Origin: Apodemus sylvaticus
Lineage: Eukaryota; Chordata; Mammalia; Rodentia; Muridae
DNA: 64,000 nucleotides
Direction of reading: 5' to 3'
Assembly (NCBI RefSeq): GCF_947179515.1
Contig: NC_067483.1
Span: 90,309,835 to 90,373,834, forward strand
The translations under genes were made by a program, and so were the position numbers. A model generated the notes under the pieces. That model was given only the letters and a program-made list of their open reading frames with translations, ran no database searches and was not told where the DNA came from. Shown here one piece after another: positions 8,905 to 20,345 of the stretch; positions within the stretch are counted from its first letter, which is position 1, and each line of letters opens with the position of its first letter.

Positions 8905-10486
8905 GACCCCGCCGTAGTGTGGTGGGGGAGCTTTGGATGGCCCAGTAGGGAAGGGAGTCAATGCTGACAGGACAGCCCTGCACCTCCTGCATACATTGCA
9001 GACTTTAGGGATGCCGGAGAAATAGAGTCCCTGTGTCCCAGCCTTCTGCAAAACCCCTGGAGTTCACGGAAAATTGTGTGGAACCGGGGTAGGTTCGCAC
9101 ACTCACCGACAGCCCAGGTGGGCTTTTCTGAAGGAAAGGCAAAAAACCTGGTGCATTTTCCCATCTTGGCCCAGAGGAAAAGGGGGGGGGGGGGCGGGAA
9201 GCAGTGTTTTTGTGGTCCTTCGACCCCTCGATCAGGTCAGGTTTGGGCTTCTGGATTTGAACCACGTTAGAATAAACCGCTTTGAAGAATGTAAAGGGTC
9301 TGAAAACATGGTCAGACCAGTTGAAGGACAGGTTTATTTGAAAGTTAACTTTCTCTTTCTTGGAGGTGGTGTGCTGAGGCTTGTAGGTGGCTGTTGGAGG
9401 TGGGGAAGGGTTGTAGAGCTTTCTTTCCTTCAGGTATGTTTCTGGGAGACTGCTTAGCAAGGTCTGATTTACAGGGGGGATTAAGTCAAGTACTCTTCTA
9501 TGAAGTGGAAGTCCTGAAATCAAATTGATAGCCCCAGTCCCTGTAGGCGGCTAATCTATAACATGCTTGATTCCAAGAGAGAGGGCTATCTTTTGGTTGT
9601 GGTCGAGGAAGACAGATGGAGTTCCTGACTGAATTTCCCCCGCTTAACTATCTCCCTTTCTCCCTTGTACACCGCCGTCCATCATTCCTGCCTGCTCCAG
9701 GTCCTCCTTGAGACATTGCTGATGCGGGCATGTGAAGGACGGTTTCCGTTCTCCTAGCAGAAATACTGTGAATGCCTAAGTAGATTGTCATTCGATGAAA
9801 AACAAGTATTGCTTGGCGTAAATGAGCCATTTCCATGTTGGAAAATATTGCTGTTTCAGAGACTTTGAAGGTGAAGACGGGGCAAATAAAGTTAGTAGAC
9901 ATTTAGCAGGACTGACGGAGGAGAATGATAAGGTAGGCCTTAGCACAGAGCAGTCGGCGATTCGGCTGTCCGCATGGCGGCCATATGATGCCCTAGGTCG
10001 TGAGAATGTGTATAGTGGTGTGCAAAGAGTCAGAATTACAGAGGAAACTGACTTTTGCTTTGGATAGAGAGGGTGGGTGGGTGGTTGTGTTTACTTTAGT
10101 TTTTCCCCAAGGAATAACTTTTTGTGCTGTTATTTTAGTTTTTACTAGAAGCACCTCAGAGGTAGGCTATCTTCTTCACAGAGGACAGAGTCAAGTGTGG
10201 GTCCAGACCATGTCTTTGTGGCCCGCCAGCACTCTCCTGTCTCTGGATACTAACTCTACTTCATGAGTACTTGGGAGTCAGTACGTAAGTGACCACTGAA
10301 CAGGTCTGGGTCTTTTTCCCTTAGCTGGCCTATCAGTTCTGGCTCCCAGTCCTTCTAACCAGGTCCACGTGCTTTTCCGTCTCCTGGCACAGGTCCCTCA
10401 TGTAGATGACAGATGAGGTAATGGGGTCCCTCTCCCTGAGTCTCTGCTGTTGGTATAGGACGTGTGAGGTCTGAGCATTCGCTGGA
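8905..10486. other. Intronic unique stretch
   Basis: No repeat family is evident apart from a G tract at 9181-9198 broken by one C, which could form a G-quadruplex. A 172-codon minus-strand frame (9005-9523) shows no recognisable family and is regarded as chance. Confidence 0.45.
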
Positions 10487-10556
10487 TTTAAGGGCTATGT
10501 TCTTGGTTTCATCCATTACTGTTTAAGGGCTATGTTCTTGGTTTCATCCATTACTG
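10487..10556. repeat. Tandem duplication, 35 bp x 2
   Basis: Two adjacent 35-bp copies (10487-10521 and 10522-10556), each starting TTTAAGGGCTATGTTCTTGG, are identical by eye. Identity between neighbours suggests a recent event. Confidence 0.93.
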
Positions 10557-11054
10557 TTTTCTGGGCTTTCTCAGCTTAGTTTCCCAAGATCCTCTGGACT
10601 CACCAGTCACCTTTGCAGTCCGCACAGTTTGTACAGTGGTGTCTTTATCTCTTCTCAGAGCCTTGAAAACAGAGGGTTCCCTGTCACCCTTCAGTGTCAA
10701 AACCCTTTCCTTTTAGGGATCATCTGCTACAGAATGGGTGGCCACCAGCCCGATGTCACCTTCAGTAACTATTTGGCTGACACTGACATGCAAAGGAATA
10801 CTTACCATTCCAGGATTTGCACATGAATCCACAGTTTGGGCAGGAAGGAATGGTGGGGGACATTCTAAGGCATTTACTTTCTTAGAAAAGAAATCTGTGG
10901 AGTACGCAGGTTGACACTAAAGGCAAATTTACCTTTACTCCTGACCTTTGCTCTTAAAAAGTTCCATGTGTACTCAAAAAACCTGGGATCTTGTTAAAAG
11001 GTAGATCCTGATTCCGTTAGCTTTGGGTGGTTCCTCAAAGACTCCATTTCTTTG

Positions 11055-11249
11055 TTCTTTATTAGTTTTATTTATGTGTGTGTTTGAGTATCTGCCAGTT
11101 CCCTAGGAGACCAGAAGGAAGCGCTGGATCCCCTGAAACTTGAGCTTCAGTCAGTCATGAGCTGCACAGTGTGGGTGCTGGGATCGGAACTCAGGTCCTC
11201 CAGAAGATTGGCAGGTGCTCTTAACTTTGGAGGCATCTCTTCAGCACCA
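11055..11249 (-). mobile_element. B3-type SINE
   Basis: The minus-strand copy is recognised by GTGGGTGCTGGGATCGGAAC, CAGGTCCTCCAGAAGA and AGGTGCTCTTAAC near its 5' (right-hand) end. It is diverged and lacks a clear target duplication. Confidence 0.65.
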
Positions 11250-12160
11250 AGGGTCTACATTCTACCCCTCCTGGATAAAGCCTTTGCTGCTGGTACAAAG
11301 ACCACGGTTGATTAGCAATGCTTTAGATTAAAGTATTCCTTAGAATAAGTTGCTTCTACCCCCAGACTTCCTGACCTCCTTCTCAATTACCAGATGCAAA
11401 TGGCCTGCTAAGGAGCAGAGGTCTCACCCTGGTGTCTAATCTGTGGGTGAAGCACAGCTGAAATCAGCCCTCGGAGAATGCTTTCCTTTTTTAACCCACA
11501 AAAGGTGCATATTTAATAGACCCTGTTCTGAAGTGTGGATTTTCATTTTTGATTGCTTTCAGAGGAAAAAGAACACCACAATAGTGAGGTACAATAGTCA
11601 GAGCTCGGAGAGGGGGCGGAATCATGGACCCAATATAAGTATTACAGAAAAAAAGCCTAAACTAGAAAGGGAGAAATTGAGAAAATGACCAGACAAAAGA
11701 GGAGAGAGAAAAGAACTCCATCAAAACCAAAATGCTTTGTCCTGGGAAGCCAGAGATCTAATTCAACTCTTTGAGCCCTAGGAGAGCTTTTATAAGCCTG
11801 GCTTGGCTTGTGGTGATTCTGGGTGGCTCTCCCTGGGGCTGTCTTTTGTCAGCTGGCAGAAGGGTTCACATTTGGAGCCTCTGAAAAGGATTATCCTGAG
11901 CAGACTCTTACCAGGCTTATAGAGGGACACAGGGCACTGCTGTGCCCAAAATTCTTGTGTACTGTGTCTTCAGTCATTTTTCTTCTTTTGCCTCAGTCTA
12001 TTTTCCCAGAAGCCTCCTGGGTTTTGAAGAATGACTAGAGCAGAACACCCAGATGTACAGGACGAGGACCTAGACTTTGCCCTAGAAGTTACTTCTCAGA
12101 GATGAGCTCCTTCTACTGTTGGACAATCAGGGTGGACTCTGATACTTGATAGCTTTGAGG
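11250..12160. other. Intronic unique stretch
   Basis: I see nothing beyond chance frames here. The 11443-11688 frame is Lys-rich at its end and has no family match. Confidence 0.4.
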
Positions 12161-12165
12161 GTTTT

Positions 12166-12345
12166 GGTGTGAGTGTGTATGTGTGTATGTGTGTATGTGT
12201 GTGTGTCTCAGCTTCCTTATCTATAAAATAAGGAGGATTTTATAAATCTTAGGGAGTTGATGCCAGGGATGGAAATGCCACAGACACTTACTTGGTAATT
12301 CCAGGAAGTCATAGAGAATTAGGAGCTAAGACAGTGCTTGGTTTT
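12166..12345. repeat. TG tract followed by a MIR-like fragment
   Basis: A TGTATG/TG run at about 12166-12206 is followed by CAGCTTCCTTATCTATAAAA, which resembles the MIR core read in reverse (the 'cctcatctgtaaaatggg' motif). The MIR call is tentative. Confidence 0.45.
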
Positions 12346-12349
12346 GGGT

Positions 12350-14040
12350 AGCTTTGATATATTTATTCAATAAACACTGATTACCTCTACCCCACCTCAA
12401 ACCAAGGACTGTGGCTTACATTGTTCTTTTAAATTAATAGAACATTATTCCTCCAACAGACAATTTTAAGGTGTAGTTTAAGTGTCATTGTCTCGGGTCT
12501 CTCTGATCAGTAAACCCTCCCCTCTCCCAGGCTCCCCTTGCAGCCTCTCATCATACATTGCCCACTGAGGGCAAGGATCTTGCCCCATACATGTTTATGT
12601 TTAAGGCACCAGTTCAGCCTCTGAGCCAAACGCTCAGTTAATGTTGGCTGAGAGCAAGAAAAAGATACCCCAATTCCTGACTCACCACCTAGAAAACAAT
12701 CACTGTGGGTGGGCCAGTCGTGAAAGACGCCGAGGCCACGTCCAGCTGAAGGGGATCTGGGGAGTTGGAGAAGTCAAGGGGGGCTTTAGAGACAGGGTGA
12801 CACTTAGGGTGGGAGCTCGTGGCAGAGATAGTTGATACAGAGATGTGGAAATACTGTGTCACGTGATTGAACTCACCAGATAGCAGAGGATGGTCTGATG
12901 AGTCAGAATATATGACTACAGCGACCCAACGTATAGACAGACCGGTAGCTTCTAGTCTTAAGGGTGTTGGGGGCATCCTGAATGTCTCCGGTCAGGTGGG
13001 GTCTAGAGCAGGAGTGCCTCCCACTGAGTCAGTACACCTAAGTTACAGTTCTTTCTGAACTTTGCCCACGAACTCTCCTTTAGGTCCTGGTGCTATGTCC
13101 GTGTGCCAGCAGATAGGAACAAACGCTTTCTAAGCAATCAGCCGTCTTGTAGATGTGAGTAAGTGTCTTGGAGTTTTATTGAGAAAAATAATTTATACAC
13201 GGCTCAGTAGAAGCTTTTCCTGCAAAACTATGTAAAATCCGAGATTCGGGCTGAACCTGGTCAACCGAGTCCCAGCTCTCCTGACATCAGTACCTGGTTC
13301 CTCAACCAAGCCTGTAGCAACTTCAGGGACTGGAAACTCAGCTTATTGACATGGTGACATCTGAAAGATCTGGGGGTACAGAAGGATTCCCCTGTAACAA
13401 GGACTGAGTCTCACATGTCACAACCCAGAAAAGAAGAGGCACATCAGGGAGACGCAGGGTTTCTTTACTTCCCGAGAGTAATGGTGAGTGTAGACAAGGG
13501 TCTTGGCCCAGTAAGTACTGATTAGAAATGAAGAAAAGCAGCTGTGCTATTCTGTTCTTGGTGTCTGGGATATATTCTTCCAAAAGTCCTTCAAGGGAGA
13601 ACACAGGCGCCAAGTTCTTTACAGGGTGAACAGCGTTCAAGCTCATCCTCTGCCCTTACCAGGTCGCATGGCATTGGGCAGGTCTTATAACTTCTGCTTG
13701 ACTCCATGTTTTCCATATCACAGATACTCTTACAGTAGTCTGCTCTGTGGATCACTATCGCAGTAGACAGCTCTTTGTGGCCTGAAACTATTAAGGGGAA
13801 AAGTCTAGAACAAGCCATAGCATGTGAGTGCCATTTTGAATAGCACAAGATGGTCTTTCACCAGCCTGCCCAGTTCCTCCTGCATGGAATATAAATTTTC
13901 CTTTTGTCCAGTATGCAGTACAATAGGATATTGCAAGATAATACCCAGAAGACAGTTATCATAGTGTATTGCCATAAAGGTTCTGTTTTATTGTTTGGTA
14001 TTATTAATTCCTTACTACACCTAACATATAAATTTAACCT
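12350..14040. other. Intronic unique stretch
   Basis: No repeat or gene is confidently seen. Frames on both strands are short and without family signature. Confidence 0.4.
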
Positions 14041-14044
14041 TATC

Positions 14045-14049
14045 TCATA

Positions 14050-14088
<39 letters not shown>

Positions 14089-14090
14089 GC
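14045..14090. repeat. (TA)n microsatellite
   Basis: An almost pure TA run with one internal TGTG step, directly visible. It can extrude as a cruciform and is likely length-polymorphic. Confidence 0.95.
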
Positions 14091-15595
14091 ATAGAGTAAA
14101 ATAAAGCATGTGGAATTTGCTACTCTCTATGGTTTTAAGCATCCAGCGGGAGTGTTGGAATATGTATTCACAATATATATTTGTAGGACTTGTAGGAATT
14201 GCTGGCTCTCAAGCTCTGAGCTGCCTTCCCCATCTCTCTGTTCCATGGCTTAGCTCCATTGCATGCCCTGGAAATGTACCTATGAGGGGGACTCAGGTTT
14301 TGCTCCCAGGGACATATACAAATAAACCTTCTCAAGGGTTTAAATGCACAACGACTTGCACAAAAAATGTCTTAATATAGGTTTTTAGTTCAATTTAAAA
14401 TTTAGTGTTATTTATTGATACTGATGAGAAAAGTGACTTTTTTTTTCAGGGTGCTTCTCTTTATCCTCGCCTGATTGGGAAGCTCATTCAGTGTTTGGTG
14501 ATTGAAGTAACCACACAGGGTAAAATAGGTCACCAGGGTCATTGCTTCCAAAATGAAGGAAAGAAAGGGCCAAATGAATAGGCTCTTTAGCTTATTTTCA
14601 AACACAGTCCCCTCTTGCCAAGGCACACAGCAAGGTCCATGGCAGATACATAAGATGTACAGTCTCGTGCATCTGCTAAGACTTGCTTCTTGTTGGTCCA
14701 TTTTCACAGGAACTGGCCAGCTATCACTAACTGTAGACGCTTGCGAAAGGACGGCCAAAGATTGACAAATATTCCCAAACTGCCAGCAGTACTGATCGCA
14801 AATGCTTAGCATGTGCTTTGTGTGCCAACACCTATTCCCACACTTTAAATATGCTACCTCTTCTAATTCCTCACGGCAGACATGCATGGCGCATACCATT
14901 ATTTATCCTTATGTAATAAAAGAGGAACCTGGTGACATTAGGCTGCTTGTCATCTTCATTGCGGCCTTTCTTTTAGTATGCCAGAACAAGAGGACTCCAA
15001 TCTCCAATATATCCACCCAGCCCTATTTTATATAGGTAACTATAAAATGTCCCTTTATGATGAAGTTATCAAGTTGTTTGAAAATTGGCCCTTCCTACCA
15101 TGACATAAGGGAACTCTGGCATGGTGACCCGAAAGGGCCATAAACATACTGTTGAATCCGCAGTAAAAGCCACAATCCAAGATGAAGTAGGCGAGATGTC
15201 TGAGCCTTGGATTCTGTGTACATAATAGAAGAGACCCAGAAGCACAAGAACCCTGGCTTTGAAAGGGGTGTTCCTTGGCTCTCACCTGCTCTGAACGAAG
15301 ACACGCCTGGACCCTGGCACCCCTGCCAGTAATGTGCATGGTCACCGTCTTCTTCTAAAGGCTGTGACAGCCTCCTTTGCAGGTTCCCTGCACTTTGGAC
15401 CAGTGTTAATGCTCCCTTAGCTAATACATGCTTAGAGAATTGAAAGCAACACAGACAGTTTTTGTACATATCACCCTCTGTAATTTCTGAATGCACCAGG
15501 AGGAGATTTTGACCATCTCTTCCATCTTTTACATCTTTATTAAGAAGCATCTCTGGTTAGGTTGAGCTCTTAGAGTCACATAAAACCAGATTAGG
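14091..15595. other. Intronic stretch, possible old MIR at 14785-14905
   Basis: Around 14785-14905 a pattern of CTTAGCATGTGCT, CACTTTAAATATGC and ATTCCTCACGGCAG is compatible with an old MIR. The rest is unique. The 163-codon minus-strand frame at 14408-14899 has no recognisable domain. Confidence 0.35.
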
Positions 15596-15597
15596 AG

Positions 15598-15660
15598 GCA
15601 AGGCACAGAGGTTCACACCTGTGATCCAAACACCGAGGAGGAGAGAGACAGAGACAGTGG
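15598..15660 (+). mobile_element. Fragment of a B1-like SINE
   Basis: GCAAGGCACAGAGGTTCACA followed by CCTGTGATCC resembles the 7SL-derived B1 left end, with the A box degraded. It is short and diverged. Confidence 0.4.
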
Positions 15661-15884
15661 CGAATGGGACTGTTGAGCCTTGGAGAGCATTTCTGCCCTA
15701 AAATGTTAAATCTGGAGAAAGAAGATGCGATGGTTCATGCTGTCCAAGAGTCACTGTGCTTGCTCTCCTGTCCAGGAGGACATGTTGGGTAGATGAACTT
15801 GAGGCTGAGTTTTAGGAGGAATTTAGCCTGTTTATCTTTATGAAAACCACGTCTGAACTGCTCTAAGAGAAGTTACCCACTCAA

Positions 15885-16060
15885 GAAGAAAAACAAATAG
15901 AAATAATTAAGTGAGTTGCTCACCATTTGGAATTGAGAGTGCATTTTGAAATGGCTTCTTAATTGGGAGTATTGTAATTGCTTTATTAATCTTAAACAAG
16001 GTAAATTGGGAACATCAGCAAAGTCAAATGAAAACAAATTCTTGACATTATTTAGAAGTG
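15885..16060. promoter_or_regulatory. Candidate conserved non-coding element
   Basis: A repeat-free stretch with AT-rich homeodomain-type cores (AATAATTAAGTG, TTCTTAATTGGG, TTTATTAATC). This texture is common in intronic enhancers. No cross-species comparison was possible, so this is a candidate only. Confidence 0.2.
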
Positions 16061-16877
16061 GCAGTAAACCTGGGAGCACAGCAGTGAACGAGCCTCCACA
16101 TTCTCTGCGGTGAAGCTGAGGGAGGCTCCGGCAGCCCCCACAGGACAGCCATGTTTGTGACCCTGCCAGTGTCTAGGAACGAGTCCCTGGTCTATGAATG
16201 AGTCCCGGGTCTCCAAGTGGTCACTTCATTGTTGCCTCAATAAATTGAGCTTTTCAAAGGAGGATTAGTAAGGGCGAGGTTCTTCGGAAAGAAGACTGTG
16301 TTTGGCCATCTCTTTGTTTCTTTTTTAAATGCTTGGCTTTCATCTTCTGGATCACCGCTGTGGAAGAAGAGCTGGACAAGGAAGGCCCTTCACACACTAA
16401 CATACTATATTCCTTTTTTTTTTTTAATTTTATTTTTTCCAACAGTAACAAAATACAAAATGACCTCATTTCTTGGGCCTGGTTGCACTGGGTGTGTGGT
16501 TGGATTGGTTGAGCCAGTAAAGGGAAGGTCTCTTAAGAAAGGCATAAAATATATTCCTAGAGTAGATTTAACGTTGGTGTTCCTACAACATTGGTACTGA
16601 TCTAGCTAGTTGTTGAATTCAAGTTTTCATTGAAGAATGTACAAGTTTCCTGAACTTAAATCTCTTACACTCACTGGGGGAAATTCTGGATTTCATTTTT
16701 GGGGTTTTGTTTTGTTTTGTTTTCATGAGAGGATAACAGGATCTACTGGTTTTATGGACATGTGATAAGCTTAAAATCTTGTGAAAGATTTCAGTTATCT
16801 TTTTTGAGAGTTTTTGTTAACTAACATGGAATATTAATAATCTAGTCCAACCCAAAGATACATTTTAAGATAAGCGT
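16061..16877. other. Intronic unique stretch with A/T runs
   Basis: Contains a T/A run at 16413-16440 and a (GTTTT)n patch at about 16705-16726. No gene is seen. Confidence 0.4.
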
Positions 16878-17106
16878 TGGGGCTGGAGAGATGACTCAGT
16901 TGGTGAGGCGTTTGTTGTAAAGGCACAAGGACCTGCACTCAACTCTCCACCGGTCACAGAAAAAGCCAGGCTTGACTGAGGATGACACCTGTACCTCAGT
17001 GCTGTGGAGGCTGAGACAAGAGGACCCCTGGGGCTTGCTGGCTAGCTAGAGTAGTGAGCAGTGAGATCTGAGTTCAGTAAGGGGCCCTGTCTCAAAAAGT
17101 AAGGTG
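16878..17106 (+). mobile_element. B4-family (ID-B1 composite) SINE
   Basis: It starts with GGGGCTGGAGAGATGACTCAG and then shows B1-like text (GTACCTCAGTGCTGTGGAGG, CTGAGACAAGAGGA). It ends with CCCTGTCTCAAAAAGTAAGG. The order tRNA/ID-like left part then B1-like right part supports B4. Confidence 0.6.
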
Positions 17107-17330
17107 TGTGTGCTAGGGTAAAGTTGGCTCAGTTAGGAACATTTATGGTTCTTACAAAGGACCTGGGTTCCATTCCCAGCACCTATTTCATAGCTCACAA
17201 CTGTCTCTAACTCTTGCTCCAGGGGATCTGATATATGTGGTTCATGTACAAATCTGCAAGCAAAACACCACACATACATGTATGCAAACAAGACACTCAT
17301 ACACGTAAAGATAAAATAGATAACCCTTTA
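17107..17330 (+). mobile_element. B3-type SINE
   Basis: Motifs in order: GTTGGCTCAGTTAGGAAC, GGACCTGGGTTCCATTCCCA, GCACC, CTCACAACTGTCTCTAACTC, GGGGATCTGATA and an ATGTATGCAAACAAGACACT tail. It directly abuts the preceding B4. Confidence 0.65.
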
Positions 17331-17379
17331 AAAATGTGATAGATATAGAGGAAGATACCTAACCAATCCCTAGTCCCTG

Positions 17380-17492
17380 TATGCACACTTACAGGCATGT
17401 GCCCATGTAAATAAACACATGTATATAACATACATGCATACACTCATCTGCATACACATGCACACACATATGCACACATGCACACACACAAA
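17380..17492. repeat. CA/CATG-rich simple repeat
   Basis: Interrupted CA, CATG and TACA units, directly visible. Confidence 0.8.
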
Positions 17493-19675
17493 AAAGGTTT
17501 TGTGGGGTAGTAGGAGGCTCCTTCAAAATTAGACTGTAGTATAACAGCACGTACTCAGTAGCTAATGGGGGCTCCCCCATCAATTCAATTGTATTGAATT
17601 ACATTTAAATAGGCAAACAATCTTTAAGAAACTTCTAGCTTATCTGGTGAAGATGAATTCAGTTATGAATTATTTTGCGGCCTTTAAAAAGTCTTGCCCT
17701 GGTTCCACTCACCTCCCGGTTTGCTTCGAATTAGAAGCAGAGAGCAGGTCCCCCACCCCCAATCTTATTTATACTGCTGCCTTGCAGATGGACGGCACCT
17801 GCTTACTTTTAATACTGACTTGGTGGATATATTATGGCTTCTGGGGACAAGCGCTGGGGAGACAGACTGTCTTACAGGGAGTAACCAGTTTGTGTTGCTG
17901 CTGTTACCGCTTGGCAGAGGGATGGATGGTAACCTGCTTGCGGCCTTGGTTTTATTACCTGTGAAAAGGAGGTCCGTCCTGGGTGCTTTGAACATCAACT
18001 GTGTGGGAGGTGAGGGGTGAGGGGTGAGGGGTTAGGAGGGGGGTGGGGTGTCATAACTCCCTGAGGTGCCAGCTTCATTGAGAACAAACAGAAGATAAAC
18101 AGATTGCTACATTGTCCATGCAGGGCAGGAGCCCGACTGAGAGCCTTCTTTGCCTGGAAAGGATGTGGGGTACACACTCATGTCCAGCCGGGGTGTGTAA
18201 CGCATCCATGTCCAGCCGGGCGTGCTATTCACCGCACAGCTCCTGATTCTTGGTCTCGGTGGTCCTGTGGACCTAACTACTGTGATTTGGTACAGTAGGT
18301 TCTCCATGAAAATTTATGTCTGAGATTCTGGGGGTGGGGGTGGGAAGGGGGATGAGGCAGAGGCTCACAAAACACAATGGCTTGAGAGCCAAGTCTTGAT
18401 CAATAAAATAATTTTCCAGATGGAGAAGGTGTTGGGAGATGATTTTTTTTTTTTTTTTGAGAAGGGTAAACAGTGTGAATGAACCGAGGCTCAGGAGGAG
18501 AAAGAATATACTGAAGGAGGTAAGGAAAATAACTCGGGGTAGCCTTGGTAAAGTGCAGGGCAGAGAGAGGGTAGGCTGCAGCCACAGGCCCACCTAACCG
18601 TAACACTTAGGGGCTTGGACGGGAATCTACAAAAATAGGTCTTCTGGGGCATGCCATGATGTGTTTCATTTTGTTTTAAAAGTGGATTCTTTTTCTTTTT
18701 TTTTTTTCTTTTTTCTTTTAGCAGCATGGAAGATAGAGATATAGAGAAAGCTTTGCACATTAAATATTTATCACACATCTATCCAAGACTAGGTGGCTGA
18801 TTCGGTTGGAAACAAAGCCCTGCCCTCTGAAAATTTATATTCTCTGGGGGGCAGTTAGGAAACAACTGTATTGGCTCAGGAGGGATATGCTGAGGGCTTC
18901 AACTAGGGAGAACTAAACAGAGGGGAAATGCAGAGGCAGGACTGAGGCCAACGCGGCAGGGTGCGAGCAAGGCAGGATGCGGGCAAGGCAGAAGAGGAAG
19001 AGTCCCGGGACAGTATGGCGGCTATCCTTTGGAGGGGCTGCTGGGGAGGGGTGGCAGCAAGGAGGGTGTGTCCTGCCCACTTAGGTGAAGGAAAAGGGAC
19101 ACACCCAGCGCTGCCCACTGACATGAAGAGACCCCGCTGAACCTTTACTCTCAGCCTTGTCTGGCCAGTGAGGAGGAGGAGGGGGCTGCATTGCCCCCGG
19201 CGCGCATTTGGTCACCATCTGTCCAACTGACAGTCGAGAGCTCAGTAAGATGCTCAGGAGAGACGTTTAGGGCCTGAGATGAAGATGTGTGTGTCATCTG
19301 CAGCGAGAGGGCTGTGGGAGGGGCTGGACTTCCCCAGACAAGGAGTGTGGGAGGGGAGGTTGCGTCTGCCATGAGGAAAAGCCGGTCCGGAGGCCGAGGT
19401 GCCACTCAACTCAGCAGTGTTGATGCTAATAAGAATTTAAAAGCAAAACCGAATACACGTGATTCAGGTTATTGAATGCTCTCTCCTGTTTGGGAGCTTT
19501 TATATTATTTTTATGTCATCGTTAGGATGCTCTTTATGTTATTATTAGGATAATGTTTTAGTGATCCAAATCTGGGTGCCCATGCCAACCAGACAGAAAG
19601 CTGTGTCAGGAGGGCGAAAGGCCATGCTTGGGAATCTGTTCTGTTTTGAATGTAAAATGTCCCCTACGGGTTTCA
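17493..19675. other. Intronic stretch with short tandem structures
   Basis: Mostly unique. A G-rich heptamer run (GGTGAGG units) sits at about 18008-18050. A roughly 28-bp duplication holding CATGTCCAGCCGG appears twice at 18172-18230. A 16-bp duplication lies at about 18956-18990, and T runs lie at 18441-18460 and about 18679-18720. No gene is supported. Confidence 0.45.
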
Positions 19676-20031
19676 TGTTGTCTTGGGCTTGGGGTCATTA
19701 TTGCTGTGATGAAACACCGTGACCAAAAGCAACTTGCTGGGAAAAGGGTTAATTTCACTCAGTGCCATTGAACAGTTCATCATCAGAAACAGTGAGGACA
19801 GGAACCTGGAGGCAGGAGCCTCCAGAGGCCACGGAGGGGTGCTGCTCAGCCTGCTTCTGACCACCTGCCTAGGGATGGCACCGCCCACAATGGCTGGGCC
19901 CTCCCCCATCAATCACTAATTGACCACGCCCCACAGCTGGAATTCATGGAGGCGCGTTTTCTCAATTAAAGTTCTCTCCTTTCTGATGATTCCAGCTTGT
20001 GTCAGGTTGATATATATAAAACTAGGCAGCA
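19676..20031 (-). mobile_element. Solo LTR, rodent MaLR class (inverted copy)
   Basis: Read on the + strand it runs from TATTGCTGTGATGAAACACC to GCTTGTGTCAGGTTGA and ends AACTAGGCAGCACA. It is the reverse complement of the family at 227-624. No internal region is present. Confidence 0.65.
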
Positions 20032-20035
20032 CACA

Positions 20036-20345
20036 CGTTTGAACACGGCTCCCATCTTGATGCTTTGCCAGGTCGTGAAGCCTTTGGGAAGTGGAATCTA
20101 GCTGGAGGAAGTGACTCACGGGGAGGGGGCGGAGCCTGGGGGTTAGAGCCCCGCCCCACGTCCTTTCCTATTGTGTTCCCCAGGGATGTGAGGAGGTAAG
20201 CAATGCTCGCCACTCACCCCACCACTACCCCCACCTCTACCGTGGAGGTTCCGGCTGTCATGGCTTCCCACCTCGATGGGCTCTATCCCCTTAATTTAGA
20301 ATCAAAATTAATTCTTCCTCCTTTAAGTTGCTTCTTACCAGACTT
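20036..20345 (+). mobile_element. Old MaLR (MT-like) LTR
   Basis: The block GGAAGTGACTCACGGGGAGG, GGCGGAGCCTGGGGGTTAGA and GCCCCGCCCCACGTCC is followed by CATGGCTTCCCACC and CCTTTAAGTTGCTTCTTACC. This matches the layout of mammalian/rodent MaLR LTRs. It directly follows the inverted LTR. Its GC-rich GGGGGCGGAGCC motif is LTR-derived rather than a gene promoter as far as I can tell. Confidence 0.5.

Noticed and set aside
9005..9523. 172-codon minus-strand frame
   Set aside because: Composition looks random and it lies in intronic DNA without any family match.
20100..20165. GC-rich GGGGGCGGAGCC block as an alternative promoter
   Set aside because: The block matches the body of an old MaLR LTR in order and position, so it is better explained as repeat sequence.
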